15,806 nucleotides of DNA from Methanosarcinales archaeon (GCA_030672345.1 DAOVGO010000004.1:1-15806); one strand, 5' to 3'. Positions 1 through 7,607 are shown, counted from the stretch's first letter. Numbers and translations are program-made. Notes: generated by a model from the letters alone, not told the origin.

Positions 1-1
1 A

Positions 2-625
2 AAGATGCTGCTCGATGGAACGTTGCTCGAATCCCAAAACCAAGCCGGAACGTACACCGTAACAACAAATTCCCTCTCGGTGGGTGAGCACACAATCAGG
101 GTCGAGGCAACCGATTCAAAATCAAACAGAGGCTTCGAAGAACTCCCGATAACAGTCGAGCGAACCGGACCAAGCGTGTATTTTGGAACCACAAGAACCA
201 TGATCGAGAAAGGCGAGGACGCCATCTTCATGCTATCCGCGGTCAACCCGATCGGGAATCCCCCGATGACAATCCAGTTGATCTTAAAGCCGCCAACTGG
301 CGTCTCGGTTACCAGCAGTTCATTCGCGAAAGCCGGATCCGGAATCTACACCTGCACCCATGCAATCGAATCCGGTGACAATGTGCGCTCAATCGAGGTG
401 CGCCTCACAGGCAACGAGGTCGGAACGCATGAGATTGAAAGCGAGGTGTATTACCAGTTCGAGGGCAGCCCGAAGTCCCCGACACGGTACGAGACGCTCA
501 TGTTGGTTGTTGATGATCCTGATTCGGCACCACCTACGCCGACGCCAAAACCGTCGCCCGGATTTGCGGCGGTGATTGCGATCACCGGATTATTGGCGGC
601 ATATCTAAGGAGGAGGAGAATATGA
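2..625 (+). CDS. Secreted Ig-like surface protein with PGF-CTERM anchor (5' end missing)
   Basis: The reading frame is open at the left edge, so only the C-terminal 207 or so residues are seen and the true start lies outside the window. The visible part begins in a beta-rich Ig-like repeat (pattern YTVTTNSLSVGEHTIRVEATD), followed by a second beta domain and a short Thr/Pro linker (PPTPTPKPSP). It ends with the three-part PGF-CTERM signal: a Pro-Gly-Phe motif, a hydrophobic helix (FAAVIAITGLLAAYL) and a basic RRRR tail. In this family archaeosortase A removes the signal and the protein is lipid-anchored on the outer face of the membrane. The last codons also form the Shine-Dalgarno of the next gene, whose ATG overlaps this stop (ATGA), so the two are translationally coupled. 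The role of the ectodomain cannot be told from what is visible. Confidence 0.85.
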   Translation, partial: KMLLDGTLLESQNQAGTYTVTTNSLSVGEHTIRVEATDSKSNRGFEELPITVERTGPSVYFGTTRTMIEKGEDAIFMLSAVNPIGNPPMTIQLILKPPTGVSVTSSSFAKAGSGIYTCTHAIESGDNVRSIEVRLTGNEVGTHEIESEVYYQFEGSPKSPTRYETLMLVVDDPDSAPPTPTPKPSPGFAAVIAITGLLAAYLRRRRI

Positions 626-1662
626 GACGAATTGAATTTCACAATAGAGTTGAGGAGATGGAAGAGATAACGAGACTGCTTGACACAGAGCCAACGTTAA
701 TCACCTTCATCTACGGACCGATAAATAGCGGCAAGACCGAACTTATCAATAATCTGATAAAAAACCTACCCAAAAGTCAGAAAGTGTTTTACATAAATCT
801 GAGGGGGCGGTTCATCAGCAACTACGACGAATTCATAAAATTTCTCTTTGACGTAGAACACGTTGAAAGATATGAACGAATAAAAGAGTTTCTCAAACCT
901 GTAGTGAACGTTTTGCCAGAGAGCTACTCCGGAATTCCAATACCAAAGGACGTGTTTCTAAAGTTATTCAAGGAAAAAGAGGTGGAAGATGCCTTTGTTT
1001 ACATAGAAACCGTTCTTAGGGCTTTTTACAAAAATGGTTACCCTCCAGTGCTTGTGATCGACGAGTTGCAGGTGATAGGTGACCTGAAAGTAGATGATTT
1101 GCTGATTTACAAACTCTTTAACTTTTTTATCCGATTAACAAAGGAATTGCACTTAGCGCATGTATTTACGATCTCGTCAGATTCGCTATTCATTGAGGAG
1201 GTTCATAGCGAGGCGATGCTCGAGGGGAGGTGCAGGTATCTGCTGGTGGATGATTTTGATCGGGAGACGACAGCCGCGTTTCTGGAGAAGTACGGTTTTA
1301 CTGCTGATGAGAAGGCTGTTGCGTGGGAATACTGTGGCGGCAAGCCGATATGCCTGGTTGAGCTTGTGAATACGGAAAAAAACCGAAAAGGAAAGGCAGA
1401 AGAGATGCTCAAGATAAGAAAGGGGCAGATAGAAGAGATTGTGTATTCGCTTGAAGCGAGGGATAAAGAAATGTTTGACGCGGCAATGAGACTGCTTTCA
1501 GAATTTATCGGGAAGGAGAAGGTTAGATACAAATATATCAGCGACGAAATCAAGTTTCTGGTCGGGAAAAACATTATTTTTGCGGATTCTGTGGATAAGG
1601 AACTGAAACCGCAGTCGAGGCTGAATCTGCTTGCGATACGAGAGGTGATGAAAAATGCATAG
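622..1662 (+). CDS. Archaeal ATPase (ATPase_2 / STAND-like P-loop)
   Basis: A 346-residue P-loop ATPase of the archaeal ATPase family (Pfam ATPase_2 type). It opens with the typical F-x-N/D-R-x-x-E phrase (FHNRVEEMEE), has Walker A GPINSGKT at residues 32-39, Walker B VLVIDEL at about 143-149, and a sensor-like FTISSDS after it. The C-terminal third looks like the helical/winged-helix part usual for the family. Such proteins are cytoplasmic and often lie near surface or mobile genes, but their targets are mostly unknown. The ATG sits directly after AAGGAGGAGGAG, a strong ribosome site lying inside the upstream surface-protein gene, and overlaps its stop. The 700-1200 stretch is visibly more A+T-rich than the surrounding genes, which could mean later acquisition. 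Family assignment is firm; function is not. Confidence 0.88.
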   Translation: MRRIEFHNRVEEMEEITRLLDTEPTLITFIYGPINSGKTELINNLIKNLPKSQKVFYINLRGRFISNYDEFIKFLFDVEHVERYERIKEFLKPVVNVLPESYSGIPIPKDVFLKLFKEKEVEDAFVYIETVLRAFYKNGYPPVLVIDELQVIGDLKVDDLLIYKLFNFFIRLTKELHLAHVFTISSDSLFIEEVHSEAMLEGRCRYLLVDDFDRETTAAFLEKYGFTADEKAVAWEYCGGKPICLVELVNTEKNRKGKAEEMLKIRKGQIEEIVYSLEARDKEMFDAAMRLLSEFIGKEKVRYKYISDEIKFLVGKNIIFADSVDKELKPQSRLNLLAIREVMKNA

Positions 1663-1818
1663 GATAGGGGTGGTTGTTGGGATCTTGTTTGTGATCGCAT
1701 CTGCGGGGCGGTCCGGAGGCATGCAGGCGCGGGGGAGGCTGGGGGGTTGTACCGGTACCGCACCTCCACAGTATAACTCATGGGTTTTCGGCTCCGGGCA
1801 CCGATGCCTTGCCTCTGA
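1655..1818 (+). pseudogene. Possible truncated secreted-protein stub
   Basis: An ATG overlaps the ATPase stop (ATGCATAG) and opens a frame whose first residues, MHRIGVVVGILFVIASAG, look like a signal peptide. After about 20 residues the sequence turns Gly/Arg-rich and low in information, and the open frame runs on to 1939 antisense to the zinc-ribbon gene, so it cannot be coding there. The simplest reading is the 5' remnant of a third gene in the surface-protein/ATPase operon, cut off near 1700-1818. It could also be a chance frame. The rest of this gap contains nothing else I recognise. Confidence 0.25.
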
Positions 1819-1983
1819 TCAATCCTGCAGACTGTACGAGAACCCGCACTCAGGACAGAAGTACATGGTGATCTCTGCCCCCTTCTTGCTCTTCTTGATG
1901 GTGGTCTCCATCCATGTGCCGCAGATCGTGCATTTGTGATCACAAAGCGTGCGGTTTCTTTGTGCGCCTGCGACTTCAGCCAC
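1819..1983 (-). CDS. Small zinc-ribbon protein (54 aa)
   Basis: A 54-residue protein with two zinc knuckles: LCDHKCTICG (Cys14, Cys18, Cys21) and FCPECG (Cys43, Cys46), separated by a basic, beta-type stretch (TTIKKSKKGAEITMY). This is the layout of a single rubredoxin-like zinc ribbon as in many archaeal RNA- or DNA-contacting small proteins. The start is a GTG four bases after the DUF1786 stop, preceded by GGTGGGGTG at about 6 nt spacing; there is no better in-frame start. Tight spacing makes it the last gene of the leftward operon. I do not recognise the specific family. The paired CxxC motifs make a chance frame unlikely despite the small size. Confidence 0.72.
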   Translation of the reverse strand: MAEVAGAQRNRTLCDHKCTICGTWMETTIKKSKKGAEITMYFCPECGFSYSLQD

Positions 1984-1986
1984 GAT

Positions 1987-3075
1987 CTACACCCCACCCC
2001 TGACAGACGATAGCCCTTTGATCAGCCCGAAACACCCGGTAAGCATCATATCGCCGTACGGCGCGGCAAAGATGACATCGTGCCTGCTCTGCTCCGCGAT
2101 GTGGCGGTTCGGTCCGGTAACGATGACCTGCGGCAGCTCGCCCGGGGCGTCCCTGATATGGCATCCGTGCCCGCCGCTCTCAAAAATCTCCTCGAACGTC
2201 AGTGTTCCTGCTGCGAGTTTTTCCACATACATATCGAGCGTCTCGATGGTTATCTGTCTGGTATGGTGCTCGAATATGCCTGTGATGTGGTTATCCATCA
2301 ATATCGCGCAGAGCGTGTGCCCGTTTCCGATATTCAGCACGATCATTGGCTTTCTTGGGTCTTCTGCGGCGCCTGCCGCCCCGAATACCGCTGCAGGTCC
2401 GGTATCCATCACAACCACATCAGCGGCGTCAACAGCACTGACATCATCAACAGCATCAGCACCGCCTACACCTGCAAGCGACAGCGACCGCGCGACCGCA
2501 CTCATGCGCGTGAGATACGCAGGAACCGTTCCTGGTGTGTAGACGAACGATCGCAGACCGCCTCCACCGTCTATCACTTTCCTTAGATGCTCGAACCTGA
2601 ATATGCGGTTGCTGCCCATGCTTTCGCCATGATCCTGCACGGCAACCGCAAACGTCTCCGGCATATCCACGCCGAACAATCCGAGCATTCGTTTGATTGC
2701 AGGCAGATCGATGTCCCCGGTCTCGATGCGAACCGCATCGGTCTCATATTCTGTGTTCTGCGGCACGGTGGTCACGCCGAGACGGCGCACACGATCGAGA
2801 TCATCATAAATCGTCTTTGCAGCCGTTTCTGTTGAATAAACCTGCAACCCGGATTTCAGATGCTCTTTTACGGCGCGGACGCAGGCGCCACCGCCCATCA
2901 CATCCCCGGTCAGAACGATGTCCCTGCCCAGATGCGTGGCATTCCTGATCCGTTTTGCCACGATCACGGTCTGCGATGGTAAAACCATCTTGAAACACTG
3001 CTCGATCTGCTTTTCGCTGTCATATATCAGAATATCCTGCGTTCCGGCACCCACGTCGATCGCGACTGTCTGCAT
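1987..3075 (-). CDS. DUF1786 family ASKHA-fold protein
   Basis: A 362-residue protein of the archaeal DUF1786 family, sometimes annotated as pyruvate-formate-lyase-activating-enzyme-like although no radical-SAM CxxxCxxC is present. The start reads VAIDVGAGTQDILIYD, a phosphate-1 loop as in actin/Hsp70/sugar-kinase (ASKHA) folds, and a second glycine loop appears late in the chain (VLNIGNGHTL), matching phosphate-2. Several Gly-rich loops (GDVMGGGAC, DGGGGL) fit nucleotide binding. I start it at the ATG one base after the upstream coiled-coil stop (TGATATG); the frame is open five codons further to a TTG at 3090, but that would overlap the neighbour and adds no conserved sequence. It is coupled to the coiled-coil genes upstream and the zinc ribbon downstream. 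The biochemical role of the family is unknown to me. Confidence 0.82.
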   Translation of the reverse strand: MQTVAIDVGAGTQDILIYDSEKQIEQCFKMVLPSQTVIVAKRIRNATHLGRDIVLTGDVMGGGACVRAVKEHLKSGLQVYSTETAAKTIYDDLDRVRRLGVTTVPQNTEYETDAVRIETGDIDLPAIKRMLGLFGVDMPETFAVAVQDHGESMGSNRIFRFEHLRKVIDGGGGLRSFVYTPGTVPAYLTRMSAVARSLSLAGVGGADAVDDVSAVDAADVVVMDTGPAAVFGAAGAAEDPRKPMIVLNIGNGHTLCAILMDNHITGIFEHHTRQITIETLDMYVEKLAAGTLTFEEIFESGGHGCHIRDAPGELPQVIVTGPNRHIAEQSRHDVIFAAPYGDMMLTGCFGLIKGLSSVRGGV

Positions 3076-3076
3076 A

Positions 3077-4021
3077 TCAATCAAATGCAATATCGTTGTG
3101 TTCCATCAGCACCTGAAGCTCCTTCAAGCTCATGCGCCCGGTCGTCTTGAACTTCTCCAGTGCAATCTCGTGTTGTTCGTCATCAGCTTCCACACCCTCT
3201 GGCAGATGCGCCCCCTTCAGTGTATCAAGATACCGGGATAGCTCTTCCCGCAGACTGACGACCGCTGCCTTGTTCGCATCGATTGATTTGCTGATCGGCT
3301 TGATGATGCGGTATTTCTCTTTTAATTGCGTGTGGTACAGGTTCGCCTCCCTGCGAACGGCGTCCAGATCCTTGTATATTCCAAGTAACTCATCGTGATG
3401 TTTCTGCGACTCATCTGCAAGGCTCTGGATATCCTGATGTGTCTGATCGCCGGTCTTGCGCAGCGCCCGCATCTCTTTGTAGATCGGAGTGAGTTCGCTA
3501 TGGATCATATCGGCTTCCCTGCTCACGCCCAATCTCTCACCCAGTTGTTTCAGCCGTTCCATGGCGTCTATCTCATGTTTTAACGGGATATCGGCATGAA
3601 TGAAGACGTATAGCTCGTTTGCATAAGCTTTTTCGAGACTTGAAGTCTGCATCTTCGCAATTGCATTGAGCTCGTCACGTCTGGCTTTCAACTGATCCAG
3701 TCGACTCCGCTGCTGGTTTATCTGTGCCTGTATCTCGCTTCTGGGTTTTTTCAGATCGGCAATCTTCTGATTGATGACGTCCCGAGCCTTTCTGCAAGCC
3801 TCTGCCCGGGCGGCATATTCCTTGACCTTCGCATTGAATTCATCGCGTTTGTCTCGCAGTTCATCGACCGATCCGCGATGTGATTTGATCTCTTCGATGG
3901 ATTTTCGTATCTCCCTGTTCAAACGGTCTACTTGCTGCCTGAGAAGGTTGATATGGCTCTTTAATTCCTTTTCAGTCATATCAGTCGTGCTTTTTGGTGA
4001 ATTGGAATCGTCAGTCACCAT
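3077..4021 (-). CDS. COG1340-type coiled-coil protein, full-length paralogue
   Basis: A 314-residue, almost wholly helical protein with long heptad stretches from about residue 15 to 265, of the archaeal COG1340 coiled-coil family, which is often misnamed phosphoserine phosphatase; it has no HAD motif (no DxDxT). A conserved middle phrase is DESQKHHDELLGIY, and the C-terminus carries the family's small terminal element (ALEKFKTTGRMSLKELQVLM). The chosen ATG at 4021 follows GGAGGTGAT, a near-perfect Shine-Dalgarno lying in the last codons of the upstream paralogue, with an 11-nt gene overlap; a GTG two codons earlier falls inside that ribosome site. It is a tandem paralogue of the next gene, and the two probably form coiled-coil hetero-oligomers (inference). 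No membrane segment is seen. Confidence 0.85.
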   Translation of the reverse strand: MVTDDSNSPKSTTDMTEKELKSHINLLRQQVDRLNREIRKSIEEIKSHRGSVDELRDKRDEFNAKVKEYAARAEACRKARDVINQKIADLKKPRSEIQAQINQQRSRLDQLKARRDELNAIAKMQTSSLEKAYANELYVFIHADIPLKHEIDAMERLKQLGERLGVSREADMIHSELTPIYKEMRALRKTGDQTHQDIQSLADESQKHHDELLGIYKDLDAVRREANLYHTQLKEKYRIIKPISKSIDANKAAVVSLREELSRYLDTLKGAHLPEGVEADDEQHEIALEKFKTTGRMSLKELQVLMEHNDIAFD

Positions 4022-4874
4022 GATCACCTCCTACCCCCTCTGCGGTCATCGCCTTTTGTTTATCTTCCCAATAATCAACCGCCGCAACATGACTATCGAT
4101 CCGATTCTTCAGCCAGATGTGCCGTCCACGCACCTCTTTCAGTTGCTCGGCATACTCGACGAACGACTCGTGGTGCTCCTGGGATTGATCTGCGATAGCA
4201 ACGATCTCGTTGTGGCATTTGTCTGCCTCTTCTATCATCGTTCTGATCTCCGCAGACATACGCTTGATCGTTTCATCAACGGTATCGGTTCCGTCGCCAG
4301 ACCGGATCTCATTGATCTCATCGACTCGTTTGGAGAGTTTCTTGATCTTTTCAACGATCTCACGCTCTTTCCTGATGCCCATGACCGTTGTCTGAAGTTT
4401 CCAGTCCAGAGTTTCGATGTCTTTCTGAAGACGTGTCATCTCCTGTTCGTGCTTCCGCGCGCTCTGGCTGGCATTGATCAGATCGAACATCTCAATCCTG
4501 AGTTGTTTCGCCTGATGATACAGCATCTGTCGTTTATCCTTCAATTCGGCAACACGCTCGTTGATCTTGTTCCGCTCACCCCGCTCCTCGCCGGACTGCC
4601 CCTTCAGTTCGGATACCTTTGGATCAAGAGTCTCAAACTCAGATCTATATGCATCAAGGAGTCGTCTGTGCTTTGCGATGACCGCACTAACCAGCGCCGT
4701 TTCATCCCAGATATTGATGCCCTTGCTCGGAATCCTTGCATCGGATGATGGTTTTGTATTAGACGACGGTTTCGCATTGAGTGACGGTTCGGTGTGTTCG
4801 GTGTTTTTGTTGTTGTTATTGTTATGCTCTTCTGATTCTTCAGATCTGCCGGGTTCTTCTGGTATGTCAATCAC
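4011..4874 (-). CDS. COG1340-type coiled-coil protein, shorter paralogue
   Basis: A 287-residue coiled-coil protein related to its downstream neighbour. It shares the phrase DQSQEHHESFVEYAEQLKEVR with DESQKHHDELLGIYKDLDAVR, at equivalent positions. It differs in two ways: the first 50 residues are low-complexity, with an Asn run and Ser/Pro/Lys repeats (NNNNNK, NAKPSSNTKPSS), and it lacks the terminal ALEKFK element of the other copy. Translation appears to start at a GTG overlapping the DUF424 stop (GTGA), without a clear Shine-Dalgarno, so it is probably translated by coupling. The disordered head and missing tail suggest the two copies have different partners. Function unknown. Confidence 0.82.
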   Translation of the reverse strand: MIDIPEEPGRSEESEEHNNNNNKNTEHTEPSLNAKPSSNTKPSSDARIPSKGINIWDETALVSAVIAKHRRLLDAYRSEFETLDPKVSELKGQSGEERGERNKINERVAELKDKRQMLYHQAKQLRIEMFDLINASQSARKHEQEMTRLQKDIETLDWKLQTTVMGIRKEREIVEKIKKLSKRVDEINEIRSGDGTDTVDETIKRMSAEIRTMIEEADKCHNEIVAIADQSQEHHESFVEYAEQLKEVRGRHIWLKNRIDSHVAAVDYWEDKQKAMTAEGVGGDHGD

Positions 4875-5194
4875 GTCCTGTCACTCATCTTACCTGCAGC
4901 GTCATCAGCCATCATCATCTGGGCATGTGGAACGCCGCCAATTATGAGCATGTTGTCTTCTGTTATGAAACCACCCTCAAGCGCATGTTCGATGGCTCGC
5001 CTGCCAACGAGATTGGCACTCGTTGCACGCTTTAGCATGTCCCTGACCTCGGTTGGGGTCGATATCTCGCCTTTGTAGAAAAATTCGGATACTTCGAGTG
5101 TTAATGCGCCATCGCTGAGGGTCTGTCCGATCAACTCACGGTCGCATATTGCAACCAGCAGAGTTTCACCGAATGTGTGTGCCTTGATGTACAT
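4871..5194 (-). CDS. DUF424 family protein
   Basis: A 107-residue protein matching the archaeal DUF424 family (COG2412): MYIKAHTFGETLLVAICDRELIG near the start and LTLEVSEFFYKGE in the middle are the family's hallmark phrases. Length is typical plus about ten extra residues (Met/Asp/Ala-rich tail). The ATG at 5194 has GGTGGGA six bases upstream; GTG and TTG codons further upstream overlap that site and are less likely. It is the first gene behind the promoter described at 5252-5280 and is followed with overlaps by two coiled-coil genes, DUF1786 and a zinc ribbon. Family identity is solid; its molecular job is not established from sequence. Confidence 0.88.
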   Translation of the reverse strand: MYIKAHTFGETLLVAICDRELIGQTLSDGALTLEVSEFFYKGEISTPTEVRDMLKRATSANLVGRRAIEHALEGGFITEDNMLIIGGVPHAQMMMADDAAGKMSDRT

Positions 5195-5251
5195 GATTCC
5201 CACCAATATTATCGATCAAAACGCCAATCGCAGGAGATATGTTGATTATTT

Positions 5252-5280
5252 TAACGTTTTTACGTTATGGTATATAACTA
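5252..5280 (-). promoter_or_regulatory. TATA box plus palindromic operator before DUF424 operon
   Basis: On the minus strand GTTATATACC (5270-5279) is a good archaeal TATA box. Just downstream is a perfect palindrome, TAACGT-(4 nt)-ACGTTA, at 5252-5267. With transcription expected about 25 nt after the TATA box (near 5246), the palindrome lies between TATA and start site, where archaeal repressors commonly bind. The TATA box overlaps the stop codon of the upstream leuB-like gene. Regulator unknown. Confidence 0.55.
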
Positions 5281-6282
5281 TGTTGCTTGCTCCTTTCCGA
5301 TTGCAGCAGCAACCGCCTCTGCAACCTCTGCTGTCGAGCAGCGTCCGCCAAGATCAGGCGTCGTGATACCAGTAGCCATGACACGAGAGACCGCATCATG
5401 CACCGCATCAGACTCTTCTGCCCTGCCGAACCACTCAAGCATCATCGCAAGGCTCAGGATCGCTGCAACCGGGTTTGCAAGCCCTTTGCCAGCGATATCA
5501 GGTGCGCTGCCGTGCACAGGCTCAAATAACGCATAATCCTCCCCTATATTTGCGCTTGCGCAGAGACCGAGCCCGCCGATGAGCGCAGCAGCCATATCGC
5601 TCAGGATATCTCCGAAAAGGTTTGTTGTCACGATCAACTCGAACCGCTCAGGATCCAGTACCAGACGGTGCGCGGTAGCATCGACGAGCATATCCTCCCA
5701 CAGGATTTTGCGTCTGTCTGCAACACCGATGCAGACATCTCTGAAGAGCTGGCATGACCTTAAGATGTTGGCTTTGTGCACGATGGTCAGGCGTTTTCCT
5801 TTATCCCCTTTATTCCCTCTGGCAAGCAAGCACGCATACTCTGCGATGCGCTCGCTGCCCCTGCGGGTGATGACACGCGTCGAGTGCACGGCGTCAGGGA
5901 AGACCTGCTCGACGCCTGAGTACATGCCCTCGGTGTTCTCACGGACGATGGTGAAATCAATATTATTGCCACTCCCCATCCCTTTGATCGGTCTTATATT
6001 AGCATACAGATCGAATTCCTGCCTGATTCTGACAAGAACGCTTTTGTAGTCCGGATCCGGCGGCGTCGTGATCGCACCAAAGAATATGCAGTCGCACGAT
6101 TCAAAGATGTCGAAATCGTCGTCTGTTATCGCTTTTCCGGTGCGTTTCCACTTACCGTATCCTATCTCGACCGGAACCTCCTCAATATCGAGCGAAAGTG
6201 CATCCAGCACCCTGAGCGCGGCTAAAACGACCTCTTTTCCGATCCCATCCCCTTCAACGACTGCAACTTTCATCCGGCTCAT
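5278..6282 (-). CDS. leuB: 3-isopropylmalate / homoisocitrate dehydrogenase
   Basis: A 334-residue NAD-dependent beta-decarboxylating dehydrogenase. Visible marks are VVEGDGIGKEV at the N-terminus, the substrate-binding Arg region VRIRQEFDLYANIRP, VRENTEGMYSG, the catalytic Lys in TIVHKANIL, the metal-binding Asp block NLFGDILSDMAA, and the NAD loop EPVHGSAPDIAGKG. Archaea with coenzyme B carry two near relatives: LeuB for leucine and AksF for homoisocitrate chain elongation; sequence alone does not separate them here, so the symbol marks the family. I prefer ATG 6282 (GGTGA four bases upstream); GTG 6300, overlapping the SRP54 stop, and ATG 6273 are alternatives. It follows SRP54 directly, likely in one transcript. 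The matching isomerase large subunit is in the window at 12584-13843 but not linked. Confidence 0.9.
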   Translation of the reverse strand: MSRMKVAVVEGDGIGKEVVLAALRVLDALSLDIEEVPVEIGYGKWKRTGKAITDDDFDIFESCDCIFFGAITTPPDPDYKSVLVRIRQEFDLYANIRPIKGMGSGNNIDFTIVRENTEGMYSGVEQVFPDAVHSTRVITRRGSERIAEYACLLARGNKGDKGKRLTIVHKANILRSCQLFRDVCIGVADRRKILWEDMLVDATAHRLVLDPERFELIVTTNLFGDILSDMAAALIGGLGLCASANIGEDYALFEPVHGSAPDIAGKGLANPVAAILSLAMMLEWFGRAEESDAVHDAVSRVMATGITTPDLGGRCSTAEVAEAVAAAIGKEQAT

Positions 6283-6296
6283 CGGTTCACCATTGC

Positions 6297-7607
6297 TCAC
6301 ATACCGAGCTTCTTCATCATCTTCTGCATGTTGAACTTGCCGCCACGAAGCCCTTTCATCGCTTTCTGCATCATTCGGTGGTATTTCAGCAGTTCCCGCA
6401 CATTCTCGATGTTCATGCCAGAGCCGCGTGCGATCCGCTTGACGCGTGAGCTGTCAACGATCTTCGGATCGAGCATCTCGGCTTCGGTCATCGAGTCCAT
6501 GATGATCTTGTACCCAGCCATCTTACCAGAGGTCTCGCCATACATATCATCCGAGATCTTGCCGATGCCGCCGATGGGTAACATCTGCATCACCTGCTTG
6601 AGAGGCCCCATCTTGTTCATCGCCTCCAGCTGGGAGTACATGTCTTTCAGCGTGAACTTGCCCTGCATCATCTTTTCGACATCGATCTCATCGGTGAACA
6701 CCTCCTCAGCACGCTCGATCAGCGTCTTGATATCGCCCATGCCGAGCAGTTTTGAGATGAAACGATCGGTCTCGAACTTTTCGAGGTTGTCAGGCATCTC
6801 GCCGACGCCGATGAAAGCGATCGGGGCTTTCGTCTCTGATACCGCGGAGAGCGCGCCGCCGCCCTTTGCCGTGCCATCGAGTTTTGTGATGATGACGCCG
6901 GTGATCCCGATCGAGTCGTGGAATGCGCGAGCCTGATCCCTTGCCTGCTGCCCGATCGCGGCGTCCAGCACGAGCAGTTTCTGATCCGGCTTTGCGATCG
7001 CATGAATCGCCTCCATCTGTTCGATCAGATCGCTTTCAAGGGAGTGCCTGCCCGCCGTATCGATGATCCTGACATCATACGTACTCAATTTATCAAGCCC
7101 TCGCTCTGCGATTCCGATCGGATCATCGGTGCGTTCCCCATAGAATGCGATGTTCAAACCGTCGCACAACATTTGCAATTGGTCATAAGCACCAGGACGG
7201 TCGGTATCCGCGCAGATCACGGCAGGTTTCAGCCCCTTTCGCTGGAAGTACCGCGCCAGTTTTGCCGTGGTCGTGGTCTTGCCGCTACCCTGCAGCCCGA
7301 CCATCATGATCGTCTGTTTCGAAAGCATCGAAGGCGTGCTCTCGCCGATAAGGTTCACGAGTTCGTCATACACGATCCCGATCACGTGCTCACGTGCGCT
7401 TGCGCCTGCGCGGGGTTTCTCGTCCAGTGCCCGGTCGCGTATCCGTCCGGATAGCTCCATCACCTGCTTCACATTGACATCCGCCTGCAGGAGCGCACGC
7501 TGGATGCTCTTGACCAGCTCGTCCACTGCACGCTTATCAACGCGCCCGCCGCCCACGATCTTCTTGATCGCGCTCTGAAGCGAGTCACCAAGTTTATCAA
7601 GCACCAT
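6297..7607 (-). CDS. srp54: Signal recognition particle GTPase SRP54
   Basis: A 436-residue SRP54/Ffh protein, the GTPase that binds signal sequences on nascent chains together with 7S RNA and docks on FtsY. An N-terminal four-helix domain (about 1-85) precedes the G domain: P-loop GLQGSGKT at about 104-111, DTDRPGAYDQL, DTAGRH, TKLDGTAKGG. The Met-rich M domain follows (MNKMGPLKQVMQMLP, then RVKRIARGSGMN for RNA binding, ending in MQKMMKKLGM). Length is usual for archaea. I use the ATG at 7607, which gives the standard MVLDKLGDSL start; a GTG three codons earlier is possible. Minus-strand TTTTATA at about 7631-7637 could place transcription close to the start codon. It leads the leftward gene run and overlaps the leuB-like frame if the latter starts at GTG 6300. 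Confidence 0.96.
   Translation of the reverse strand: MVLDKLGDSLQSAIKKIVGGGRVDKRAVDELVKSIQRALLQADVNVKQVMELSGRIRDRALDEKPRAGASAREHVIGIVYDELVNLIGESTPSMLSKQTIMMVGLQGSGKTTTTAKLARYFQRKGLKPAVICADTDRPGAYDQLQMLCDGLNIAFYGERTDDPIGIAERGLDKLSTYDVRIIDTAGRHSLESDLIEQMEAIHAIAKPDQKLLVLDAAIGQQARDQARAFHDSIGITGVIITKLDGTAKGGGALSAVSETKAPIAFIGVGEMPDNLEKFETDRFISKLLGMGDIKTLIERAEEVFTDEIDVEKMMQGKFTLKDMYSQLEAMNKMGPLKQVMQMLPIGGIGKISDDMYGETSGKMAGYKIIMDSMTEAEMLDPKIVDSSRVKRIARGSGMNIENVRELLKYHRMMQKAMKGLRGGKFNMQKMMKKLGM

Noticed and set aside
1203..1997. 264-codon minus-strand frame
   Set aside because: It is antisense to the ATPase and covers the zinc-ribbon gene in the wrong frame; composition is Ser/Arg-rich as in shadow frames.
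3076..3090. TTG start for the DUF1786 gene
   Set aside because: It would overlap the coiled-coil gene and adds HLID without conservation; ATG 3075 is coupled to the upstream stop.
3771..4748. 325-codon plus-strand frame
   Set aside because: Antisense to the two coiled-coil genes; its Leu/Phe/Asp-rich sequence is the mirror of Glu/Lys-rich coiled coil, with no motif.
5252..5267. Palindrome as a transcription terminator for the leuB-like gene
   Set aside because: Only a 6-bp stem rich in A/T and no T run on the minus strand; its place after a TATA box fits an operator better.
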